Shown here: one piece after another, positions 8,251 to 15,104 of the stretch
Layout of the letters: each line of letters opens with the position of its first letter
Position numbering within the stretch: position 1 is the first letter of the stretch
Assembly: GCA_964533945.1 (NCBI GenBank)
Contig: CAZHPA010000037.1
Span: 1-18,804, forward strand
Origin: CAZHPA01 sp964533945
GTDB lineage: Bacteria > Bacillota > Clostridia > Lachnospirales > WRBF01
Direction of reading: 5' to 3'
DNA: 18,804 bases
Notes under the pieces: generated by a model
Seen by the model: the letters and a program-made list of their open reading frames with translations, nothing else
Told to the model about the DNA's origin: nothing
Database searches by the model: none
Translations under genes and position numbers: made by a program

Positions 8251-8325
8251 AAAAATCGGCTTAAAATTAAATTCCTTAAAACTACAAATTTAAAGATTTT
8301 AATTAGAATTGCATAACAAAAATAA

Positions 8326-8360
8326 AGCGGTAACTGGGCTACACAAGCCCAAATACCGCT
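8326..8360 (-). terminator. Intrinsic terminator overlapping the 3' end of the HgdB-like gene
   Basis: On the minus strand AGCGGTA-TTT-GGGCT-TGTGT-AGCCC-AGT-TACCGCT forms a two-part stem interrupted by a 3x3 internal loop, then TTTATTTTTG. The left half is made of the last codons of the gene (AVFGLV) and the TAG stop at 8341-8339 sits at the loop edge, so coding sequence and terminator are the same DNA. Confidence 0.85.
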
Positions 8361-9583
8361 ACATTAATATCTTTTTGCTTGCTTTCTTTGGCAACGGCAA
8401 GCATTAATTTAATTCTATTTTCTTGGTTAACTTTTGTTGCGCCGGGGTCATAGTCAATTGGGACAATATTTGCATTTTCATAAATGCTTTTAATTTTTCT
8501 AATCATTCCTTTTCCAACTATATGGTTTGGTAAGCAGCCAAATGGCTGGGTGCAAACTATGTTTTCGTATCCAAGTGTTATAAGTTCTATCATTTCGGCT
8601 GTTAAAAGCCAGCCTTCCCCCATTTTATTGCCATACCCTATTACATCTTTAACAAGTGACTTTAAATGCAAATATGGAGAAGGAGCTTTAAATTTTTTAA
8701 CTTCGCTTATAGCTTCAAGCATAAGCTTTTCAAATTTAAACAAATAGTTCATTATTTGTTTAACAAAAAATTCTTTTATTTTGCTTCCGCCGTAAAGCTT
8801 AATGTCTTCTAATCTGTTATCTATTTTAAACATAACAAAATTAAAAAGCCCCGGAACCATAACTTCACAATTTTCTTCTGCTAAAAATCCTTCCAAATTA
8901 TTGTTTCCAAGGCTTGCATATTTAACATATATTTCTCCAACAACGCCAACTTTAATTTTTTCTTTGGCTATAACGTTTATTTTTGAAAATGCATTTACAA
9001 TATGTTTTAAATTATGTTTAATTTCTTTGCTTGAATAACCTTTTCGCTTTCTAAACTGGCCTGAAATTTGTTCTATGTAAAAATTAATTAATTCGTTGCT
9101 TTCTCCTTTTCTTTGCTCATATGGCCTAACTTGATTGCTTAAAAGCATTAAAACATCTGCATACATTAAGCCTGCAAGAGCTTGCCTTAACATGCTAATT
9201 GAGATTTTAACAGAACTGTTTTTTTCAAGTCCTGATAGATTAAAAGAAAGAACGGGTACATTTTCATATCCGGCTTGCTTTAATGCTTTTCTTAAAAGAT
9301 GTATGTAATTAGAGGCACGGCAACCGCCGCCTGTTTGTGTTATCATTAAAGCTGTTTTGTTAATATCATACTGCCCGCTATTTAAAGCGTCAATCATTTG
9401 CCCTATAACAAGCAGCGCTGGATAGCATGTATCATTATGCACATATTTCAAACCTTGTTGAACTACAGAATCACTTTCGTTATTTAAAACAACAACATTA
9501 AATCCATGACATTTAAAAACACTTTTAAGCAACGAAAAATGTATTTTTGCCATATTTGGTATTAAAATTGTATAATCTTTCAT
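8339..9583 (-). CDS. HgdB-like (2-hydroxyacyl-CoA dehydratase D-component family) protein, C-terminal partner of the activase
   Basis: A 414-residue protein starting at ATG 9583 with AAAAGGGGGAT 8 nt upstream. It resembles the C-terminal third of the ~1400-residue activase/dehydratase-like proteins of Clostridia. Visible signatures: HNDTCYPALLVIGQ (C53), ITQTGGGCRASNY (C88) and CTQPFGCLPNH (C344, C350) followed by PIDYDPGAT. Cys-containing loops of this sort hold Fe-S clusters in HgdB and double-cubane-cluster proteins. The upstream 985-residue gene is in the same reading frame, separated by TAA TAA and a ribosome binding site, so the two form an operon and probably a complex. The likely job is accepting ATP-driven low-potential electrons for a difficult reduction; the substrate is unknown. 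The family is usually annotated only as dehydratase- or activase-related. Confidence 0.8.
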   Translation of the reverse strand: MKDYTILIPNMAKIHFSLLKSVFKCHGFNVVVLNNESDSVVQQGLKYVHNDTCYPALLVIGQMIDALNSGQYDINKTALMITQTGGGCRASNYIHLLRKALKQAGYENVPVLSFNLSGLEKNSSVKISISMLRQALAGLMYADVLMLLSNQVRPYEQRKGESNELINFYIEQISGQFRKRKGYSSKEIKHNLKHIVNAFSKINVIAKEKIKVGVVGEIYVKYASLGNNNLEGFLAEENCEVMVPGLFNFVMFKIDNRLEDIKLYGGSKIKEFFVKQIMNYLFKFEKLMLEAISEVKKFKAPSPYLHLKSLVKDVIGYGNKMGEGWLLTAEMIELITLGYENIVCTQPFGCLPNHIVGKGMIRKIKSIYENANIVPIDYDPGATKVNQENRIKLMLAVAKESKQKDINVAVFGLV

Positions 9584-9601
9584 TATAAAATCCCCCTTTT
9601 A

Positions 9602-12559
9602 TTAAATTCCTTGGTTTAATGCCCCAAATAAACTTCTTAATCTAATTTTAATAGCCCCTAAGTTAGTTATTTCATCAATTTTAATTTGGGTATATATTTT
9701 GCCGTTTGCTTCTAAAATAGAACGCACTTCATCTGTTGTAATTGCATCGACTCCACAGCCAAATGATACAAGTTGAACAAGATTTAAATTGTCGTTTTTA
9801 GAGACATATTGTGCTGCAGCATATAGCCTTGAGTGATATGTCCATTGGTTAAGCACAGAAACTTTTTGTGTAAGTTTTGCGTCAATTCCATCTTCCGAAA
9901 CAACAGCAGCGCCGCTTTCGCAAATTAGCTTGTCGATTCCGTGGTTTATTTCGGGGTCTATGTGATATGGACGACCGGCAACTACTATTACAGGTACATT
10001 TTGGCTTGAAGCTGCATTTATTATTTCCTTGCCTTTTTTTCTTATTTTTTCAAGGAAAGCATAATATTCGTCATATGCCAAATGTGCCGCTTCCTTAACT
10101 TCTTTAGGCGAAATTCCATTGAAATATTTGCTTAAAACTTCGTGCATTTTAATTACAAAATCTTTTTTTCTATGTAATCCTAAATAATCGTATATTAAAG
10201 TTATGTTATGTTTGTAATCTTTAGCATCTTTAATGTTAGAAACTTTAATTACTTCGGGGTAATATGCAACAACAGGGCAATTATAATGGTTGTCGCCTTG
10301 CTCTTCGTTTAAATTATACGTCATACACGGATAAAATATTGTATTAATGCCATCTTCAATTAATTGTTCGATATGCCCATGAACAAGCTTTGCTGGGAAG
10401 CAAACTGTATCAGAAGGTATTGTATGCTGTCCTTTTAAATATGTATTGCGGTTTGATTTTTGAGAAACAACAACTTCAAAATTAAGTTTTGTAAAAAATG
10501 TATGCCAAAAAGGCAATAGTTCAAACATATTTAATACAAGAGGTATTCCGATTTTGCCTCTTTTACCTTCTTGCTTTTTTAAAGCATATTCATCAAGCAG
10601 CTTTAATTTATAACTGTATATATTAAAGTCATCGCCTAAACCTACTGATTTTTGAACGGGTTTTTCGCAGCGGTTGCCCCCTATAAATTTACGTTCTTTG
10701 CCAAACGTGTTAACGGTTAAGCGACAATTGTTGCTGCATAGTCTGCACGTTGCCATATTAACGCTATGGCTGAAACTTCTAAGCTCTGATTGGCTTATAA
10801 TTGTGCTTTTATAGTCTTCTTTGTCATAGTTTTCGTTACCGTTTTGCTTGCTGCTTGCAAACTTTGCGTATAGTGCAGCGCCATACGCACCCATAAGACC
10901 TGCAATATTTGGGCGAACAACTTCTTTTTTAAGTTCTTGTTCAAAAGCACGTAAAACGGCATCGTTTAAAAATGTTCCACCCTGAACAACAATGTTTTCC
11001 CCAATTTGGCTTGCATCTGTTGCACGAATTACTTTATATAATGCATTTTTAACAACACTTATTGATAAGCCGGCAGAAATGTTATCAAGTGTTGCGCCAT
11101 CTTTTTGCGCTTGTTTAACAGAAGAATTCATAAAAACCGTACACCTTGAACCTAAATCTACAGGGTTTTTAGCGAAAAGCCCCTGTTTTGCAAAGTCTGC
11201 AATAGTCATATCTAATGCACCGGCAAAAGTTTGTAAAAAAGAACCACAGCCCGACGAGCAAGCTTCATTTAAAAATATGTTGTCTATAGCTTGGTTTCTA
11301 ATTTTAAAGCATTTTATGTCTTGCCCGCCAATGTCTATTATAAAATCAACATTTGGTTTAAATTTTTTAGCCGCTGTGAAATGTGCAATCGTTTCAACTA
11401 TGCCGAAATCTATTTTAAAAGCATGTTTTATAATTTCTTCGCCGTAGCCTGTTACAGAAGCGCCTTTTATTTTTGCGTTTTTAAACTTCTTATAATATTC
11501 CATTAAAAATTCTTTAACGATTGGAACAGGGTTTCCGCTGTTAGACATATATTTTGAAAAAATTATGTCTTCATCTTCATTTATTGCCGTTAGTTTAACG
11601 GTTGTTGAGCCTGCATCTATTCCTAAATAAACATTGCCGTCATATTGTTCATCGTCAACTGTTAAAACAGAATTTTTGCTGTGTCTTTTTAGAAACTCGT
11701 CGTATTCGGCTTCAGATGAAAAAAGCGGCGTTCCCCCAACGTATTTATTTTCATGCTTTTGGTTTTGTGCTAGAAATATAACATTATCTAACAAAACTTT
11801 GTTGCTTGCACAATACGCTGCTCCAAGTGATACAAAGTAAAGTGAATTTTCGGGGCATTGCCCGTTTACGCTAAGTGTTTTATCAAAACTTGTTCGCAAT
11901 TCGGATAGGAAAGTTAAAGGTCCTCCCAAATATACAACGTTACCATCAATTGTTCTTCCTTGAGCAAGCCCAGCAACAGTTTGATTAACAACAGCATAAA
12001 ATATACTTGCACAAATATCTTGTTTTCTTGCCCCTTGATTTAAAAGCGGTTGAATATCCGATTTTGCAAAAACTCCGCATCTTGAAGCGATTGTATATAT
12101 TTTATCATGTTTTTTTGAAAGTTCGTTCATCTCTGTAGGAGAAATATTTAAAAGCGTTGCCATTTGGTCTATAAATGCCCCTGTACCTCCTGCGCAAGAA
12201 CCGTTCATACGAACTTCAAAACCATCTGTTAAAAACAAAATTTTTGCATCTTCTCCACCAAGTTCGATTATAACATCTGCTTCGTTAGTTAATTTATCGG
12301 CTGCAACTTTTGTTGCATATACTTCTTGAACAAAAGGAACGTATGTACTTTGGGAAAGCCCCATTCCTGCCGAGCCTGAAATTGCCATATAAAAGCTTTC
12401 TTGTTCGGGGAATTGTTGTTTTATTTGCTTTAATAGGGAAATTGTTTTTTCATTTATAGAAGAATAATGGCGCTCGTATGAATGAAATACTATATTTTCG
12501 TTGTCGTCAAGTACAACACATTTTAACGTTGTTGAGCCAACATCAAGCCCAATTCTCAT
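9602..12559 (-). CDS. Acyl-CoA dehydratase activase-related protein: tandem BadF/HgdC ATPase domains plus HgdB-like region
   Basis: A 985-residue protein with a strong AAGGAG site before ATG 12559. There are two ASKHA-fold activase domains: residues 1 to about 255 (phosphate loop GLDVGSTTLK, IELGGEDAK, GSCAGGTGAF with C122, SRCGVF with C161) and about 308-568 (GIDAGSTTVK, DIGGQDIK, NEACSSGCGSF with C434/C438, SRCTVF with C473). In HgdC-type homodimers one [4Fe-4S] cluster is held by two such Cys from each subunit; here both halves are in one chain, so an internal pseudo-dimer is likely (inference). Next comes a Cys motif, C605-x2-C608-x3-C612...C631, then a DUF2229/HgdB-like region (about 668-985) with C720, C745, C761 and SFGCGVDAITTDEV. 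The role is ATP-dependent electron gating to an HgdB-like partner, presumably the next gene. Homologues are widespread in anaerobes; the physiological reaction is not established. Confidence 0.87.
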   Translation of the reverse strand: MRIGLDVGSTTLKCVVLDDNENIVFHSYERHYSSINEKTISLLKQIKQQFPEQESFYMAISGSAGMGLSQSTYVPFVQEVYATKVAADKLTNEADVIIELGGEDAKILFLTDGFEVRMNGSCAGGTGAFIDQMATLLNISPTEMNELSKKHDKIYTIASRCGVFAKSDIQPLLNQGARKQDICASIFYAVVNQTVAGLAQGRTIDGNVVYLGGPLTFLSELRTSFDKTLSVNGQCPENSLYFVSLGAAYCASNKVLLDNVIFLAQNQKHENKYVGGTPLFSSEAEYDEFLKRHSKNSVLTVDDEQYDGNVYLGIDAGSTTVKLTAINEDEDIIFSKYMSNSGNPVPIVKEFLMEYYKKFKNAKIKGASVTGYGEEIIKHAFKIDFGIVETIAHFTAAKKFKPNVDFIIDIGGQDIKCFKIRNQAIDNIFLNEACSSGCGSFLQTFAGALDMTIADFAKQGLFAKNPVDLGSRCTVFMNSSVKQAQKDGATLDNISAGLSISVVKNALYKVIRATDASQIGENIVVQGGTFLNDAVLRAFEQELKKEVVRPNIAGLMGAYGAALYAKFASSKQNGNENYDKEDYKSTIISQSELRSFSHSVNMATCRLCSNNCRLTVNTFGKERKFIGGNRCEKPVQKSVGLGDDFNIYSYKLKLLDEYALKKQEGKRGKIGIPLVLNMFELLPFWHTFFTKLNFEVVVSQKSNRNTYLKGQHTIPSDTVCFPAKLVHGHIEQLIEDGINTIFYPCMTYNLNEEQGDNHYNCPVVAYYPEVIKVSNIKDAKDYKHNITLIYDYLGLHRKKDFVIKMHEVLSKYFNGISPKEVKEAAHLAYDEYYAFLEKIRKKGKEIINAASSQNVPVIVVAGRPYHIDPEINHGIDKLICESGAAVVSEDGIDAKLTQKVSVLNQWTYHSRLYAAAQYVSKNDNLNLVQLVSFGCGVDAITTDEVRSILEANGKIYTQIKIDEITNLGAIKIRLRSLFGALNQGI

Positions 12560-12607
12560 TTTTTCAGCTCCTTTTTATTTAACTCTATATTCTATATACG
12601 TAAAAAC

Positions 12608-12636
12608 ATTATAACATAATAGTTTATGTTTGAAAA
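12608..12636 (-). promoter_or_regulatory. Promoter of the activase operon (extended -10)
   Basis: On the minus strand TGTTATAAT is an extended -10 (TATAAT at 12613-12608). TTTTCA at 12636-12631 gives a 17-bp spacer and matches the -35 consensus at four of six bases. The spacer is occupied by the palindrome listed next, which suggests repression. Confidence 0.65.
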
Positions 12637-12648
12637 ATGTTATGTTAT
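12611..12648. promoter_or_regulatory. Candidate operator: palindromic TTATGTT boxes over the activase promoter
   Basis: AACATAA-TAGT-TTATGTT (12613-12630) is a perfect 7-bp inverted repeat with a 4-bp gap, filling the spacer between -10 and -35. A further direct TTATGTT copy lies at 12640-12646, extended to a 9-bp inverted match ATAACATAA (12611-12619) / TTATGTTAT (12640-12648). I do not recognise the cognate regulator. Confidence 0.5.
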
Positions 12649-12678
12649 GGCATAGTATTTTAGCGGTTAAACAATTAT

Positions 12679-12707
12679 TTGAAGAATTAAAGAATTTGTG
12701 GTATAAT
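12679..12707 (+). promoter_or_regulatory. Promoter of the small alarmone synthetase gene
   Basis: TTGAAG (12679-12684) and TATAAT (12702-12707) at 17-bp spacing. The predicted start of transcription is about 12714, only a few bases before the ATG at 12719, which argues that translation begins further downstream at GTG 12740. Confidence 0.65.
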
Positions 12708-12739
12708 ATTAGTATAAAATGCGAAGGGGTTGGGGAGAT

Positions 12740-13414
12740 GTGATTCAGGAAAACAACCAGCTTAATGTTAATGAGGGAAGCGAAAACGATGTTGAAGCTT
12801 TAAACAGCATTTTTGAAATTAGGGGAAGCTATTTTGAAATGCAAAATACATATAAAGCTGCAATGCGTGCAGTTACTGCAAAGCTTGAAGTGTTGGACGA
12901 TGAATTCAGCTTAAAGCACAAAAGAAGCCCAATTCACTATATGCAAAGCCGTTTAAAGGAAGCTAAAAGTATATATGAAAAGCTAAGGCGCAAAAGACTT
13001 GAAATGAGCGTTTTGGCAGTTAAAGAAAACATAACCGACATAGCCGGCGTTAGAGTTATTTGTTATTATATAGAAGATATTTATTTAATTGCGAATTTAT
13101 TAAAAGAACAGAGCGATATAACATTTGTTAGAGAAGCAGATTATATTTTAAATCCAAAACCAAATGGTTACAGAAGCTTTCATTTAATTGTTAAAGTTCC
13201 CGTATTTTTTTCGGATAAAACAGAATATGTGCCTGTTGAAATACAAATTAGAACTATAGGTATGGATTATTGGGCAAGCATTGAACATCATTTACAATAT
13301 AAAGCAATGCCAAAATATAAACAAACGGTATGCAATGAATTAAGATTGTGTGCCAGCATAATTTCTAATATCGACTATAAAATGCAAGGAATTTATAAAC
13401 TTATTGAAACGTAA
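12740..13414 (+). CDS. Small alarmone synthetase (RelA/SpoT synthetase domain, YjbM/YwaC-like GTP pyrophosphokinase)
   Basis: Transfers pyrophosphate from ATP to GDP or GTP to make (p)ppGpp in the cytoplasm. Only the synthetase domain is present; there is no HD hydrolase, TGS or ACT domain. Motifs (numbered from GTG 12740): KRSPIHYMQSRLK (about 61-73), DIAGVRVICYY (about 100-110), NPKPNGYRSFHLIV (about 138-151), VEIQIRT (about 166-172) and DYWASIEHHLQYK (about 176-188), which match the RelQ/RelP nucleotide-binding and catalytic elements. I prefer the GTG at 12740, with AAGGGG 10 nt upstream, giving 224 residues; the in-frame ATG at 12719 would lie almost at the predicted transcript start. RelQ against RelP identity cannot be settled by eye. 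The gene is divergent from the activase operon. Confidence 0.92.
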   Translation: MIQENNQLNVNEGSENDVEALNSIFEIRGSYFEMQNTYKAAMRAVTAKLEVLDDEFSLKHKRSPIHYMQSRLKEAKSIYEKLRRKRLEMSVLAVKENITDIAGVRVICYYIEDIYLIANLLKEQSDITFVREADYILNPKPNGYRSFHLIVKVPVFFSDKTEYVPVEIQIRTIGMDYWASIEHHLQYKAMPKYKQTVCNELRLCASIISNIDYKMQGIYKLIET

Positions 13415-13432
13415 TATTTTCTTTAAAAATAA

Positions 13433-13469
13433 ATGCTTGCCTAACAATAGTTTTTTTGTTGGCAAGCAT
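13433..13469. terminator. Shared terminator between convergent genes
   Basis: ATGCTTGCC-T-AACAA pairs with TTGTT-GGCAAGCAT (14 bp, one bulged T) around an 8-nt loop. On the minus strand it is followed by TTTATTTTTAAAG, a good T-tract, ending the coiled-coil protein gene. On the plus strand the following ACAACTTAATT is weaker, so termination of the alarmone synthetase mRNA there is less certain. Confidence 0.82.
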
Positions 13470-13474
13470 ACAAC

Positions 13475-15043
13475 TTAATTGGAATCTGAAGTTTGTGAAT
13501 GGGAATGTTCGATATTTGCATTTTGTTCCGATTCTTTAATTTTACTTTCCTTCCTGTCTTGAAAGTGATGTTGAGACTGGAAATGTTCGCTGTTTATGTT
13601 TTGCTCTAATTCTTTAATTTTATTTAAAAGCTTTCTTATTTCTTCTCTATGTTGAATTTCAATTTTAGCAATTTCCTCTTTATCTTCTTTGCCTTCTTTA
13701 TTTTGGCGTCTTGAATGTTCGCTGTTTATGTTTTGCTCTAATTCTTTGATTTTATTTAAAAGTTTTCTTCTTTCTTCTCTATGTTCAATTTCGATTTTAG
13801 TAATTTCTTCACTTCTAATTTTAAGCAAATTAGACATTTGCATTAATTGAGAGTCTTTTTCTTTATTTTGCCTTTCGCTTATATGTAGCCGGTTTTGCAG
13901 TTTGCCTAAAACTTCTTCTTCAATTTCATTGCGTTCATTGTGTTCAATGGGTTGCTCAATGTATTGTTCATCTTGTTCATATAAAAAGTTAGCTTGTTCA
14001 TACGGTTTTGATTGTTGCTTTTTAGCTTCGGGTTTTTTTGGGCTTGGGTAAAATGTGTTGCATAATTCGGGTAAAATTTGAATATCGCAAGGATTTCTTT
14101 TGTCAACATAAACTTCACGTGCAAAAAAATCGTGCTCTGATTGCATATCTTCAGAAATGTAAGTTGCTTTAACCGGATTTGAACAGAAATTTTTACGATA
14201 CCTTGCCGGACGTGAAAATGCTCTGCCCATGTTTTCGGAAACACATTGATATAATTGACCAGAAGCTATAAATGTTGCATATAAATTGCCACTTGCAAAG
14301 AAAAGCAAACAATTTTCAAGTTTTTGCGCTTCATATAAAACTACAGGATTGCTAAATTCAGTGTCTTCTTTCTTTCTGTAAATTAATTGATATGAAAACA
14401 TGCTTTTAACAACATACAGTACATAAATTGCATTATTTGTAGTTAAAAAAGAACAGCTTGTAATTTGATAACTTGTTGTGTGAAAAATATTATAGCTACT
14501 TTGCTTTAGGGGTGTGATTTCTCTATATCCAATATTATTTTCTGCTGTACGCATTTGATAAAACAGCAGTAAATGCTCGTGGGTAACGGGTTGAACGCAA
14601 AACATATATTCGTTCATGCTAATAAACTTATCTATAGTTTGTGGGGGCTGCCAGCCTTTTTTATCTACTGTTTGAAAAGCAATGTAATTGCCGCTATCAG
14701 ATGGTGCATTGTATATTAAACACATTCCTCTTTCTGTAATAATAGGGTTAATTAATACAGAGTGCACTTTATTTGAATTATTTTTTAAAATTATTTTAGA
14801 GCTCCATGTGTCGCCTTCATTTGTAAATAAAACAACGTCACCATCAATGTTTTGGCAAAGCAAGTAAAGCTTTCCGCTTTCATCAATAGTGACAGTATAA
14901 TTTTCTCTGCCCGAACTTAGTAATTTATCAGCTTTCGACCATTTGCCGCCTTTGTAAACTTTTTGCATAATACCTTCTTCTTTAAGATGATAAAAACAAA
15001 ACATTGTTTGGTTTTTAAGCTTGACAATATAGTAACTTTCCAT
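13475..15043 (-). CDS. Unrecognised protein: propeller-like N-terminus with repeated coiled-coil C-terminus
   Basis: A 522-residue protein starting at ATG 15043 with AAAAGGTG about 9 nt upstream. I do not recognise the family. There is no signal peptide or membrane segment, so it is probably cytoplasmic. Residues 1 to about 300 consist of short beta-strand blocks with recurring W/GxW and YLL/LIY patterns (GGKWSKA, GDTWSSK, KKGWQPPQ), suggestive of a BNR/sialidase-like beta-propeller. Residues about 330-372 are Pro/Gln/Glu-rich and look disordered. From about 373 to 510 runs a highly charged coiled coil containing a 44-residue unit repeated twice (RKLLNKIKELEQNINSEH) plus a degenerate third piece (KIKESEQNANIEH). 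It follows dacF by 61 nt on the same strand without a clear terminator between, so it may share that transcript. Function unknown; scaffolding is a guess only. Confidence 0.8.
   Translation of the reverse strand: MESYYIVKLKNQTMFCFYHLKEEGIMQKVYKGGKWSKADKLLSSGRENYTVTIDESGKLYLLCQNIDGDVVLFTNEGDTWSSKIILKNNSNKVHSVLINPIITERGMCLIYNAPSDSGNYIAFQTVDKKGWQPPQTIDKFISMNEYMFCVQPVTHEHLLLFYQMRTAENNIGYREITPLKQSSYNIFHTTSYQITSCSFLTTNNAIYVLYVVKSMFSYQLIYRKKEDTEFSNPVVLYEAQKLENCLLFFASGNLYATFIASGQLYQCVSENMGRAFSRPARYRKNFCSNPVKATYISEDMQSEHDFFAREVYVDKRNPCDIQILPELCNTFYPSPKKPEAKKQQSKPYEQANFLYEQDEQYIEQPIEHNERNEIEEEVLGKLQNRLHISERQNKEKDSQLMQMSNLLKIRSEEITKIEIEHREERRKLLNKIKELEQNINSEHSRRQNKEGKEDKEEIAKIEIQHREEIRKLLNKIKELEQNINSEHFQSQHHFQDRKESKIKESEQNANIEHSHSQTSDSN
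13582..13810 (-). repeat. In-frame 132-bp tandem duplication within the coiled-coil region
   Basis: Two 97-bp copies, 13582-13678 and 13714-13810, are offset by 132 bp (44 codons) and differ at only a handful of positions, keeping frame. A truncated third copy lies at 13504-13544. They encode the repeated KIKELEQNINSEH units, so coiled-coil length has grown by recent duplication. Confidence 0.85.
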
Positions 15044-15104
15044 TTTAATACACCTTTTAAAACAATCGTTAATATAATGTATTGTTATGGAGTTTAAGAT
15101 GTTA

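Larger units (their letters stand above)
8018..8325. other. Gene-free convergent intergenic region with several hairpins
   Basis: About 310 bp between the end of the CDF gene and the terminator of the opposing gene. I find no convincing ORF. It holds a weak AAACAT/ATGTTT inverted repeat (8038-8056), a long purine/pyrimidine-biased palindrome and a GC hairpin (8125-8190, listed separately), and GCACTA-TATGCAT-TAGTGC (8232-8250). None has a good T-tract on the plus strand, so how the arsR-CDF transcript ends is unclear. Confidence 0.6.

Noticed and set aside
9584..9604. Frameshift or recent nonsense mutation splitting the activase protein
   Set aside because: The downstream gene is in frame after two consecutive TAA codons and has its own well-spaced SD and ATG, which points to a stable two-gene arrangement.
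10992..11840. Plus-strand ORFs opposite the activase gene
   Set aside because: Shadows of a conserved coding sequence on the other strand, without domain signatures.
13504..13810. Repeats near 13.5-13.8 kb as a CRISPR array or mobile element
   Set aside because: The repeats are in frame, 132 bp apart and encode heptad-like coiled coil; there are no spacers, transposase or terminal repeats.
15061..15090. AACAAT/ATTGTT inverted repeat after dacF as a terminator
   Set aside because: Only a 6-bp AT-rich stem with a 14-nt loop and a short T run; too weak to call, so dacF and the next gene may be co-transcribed.
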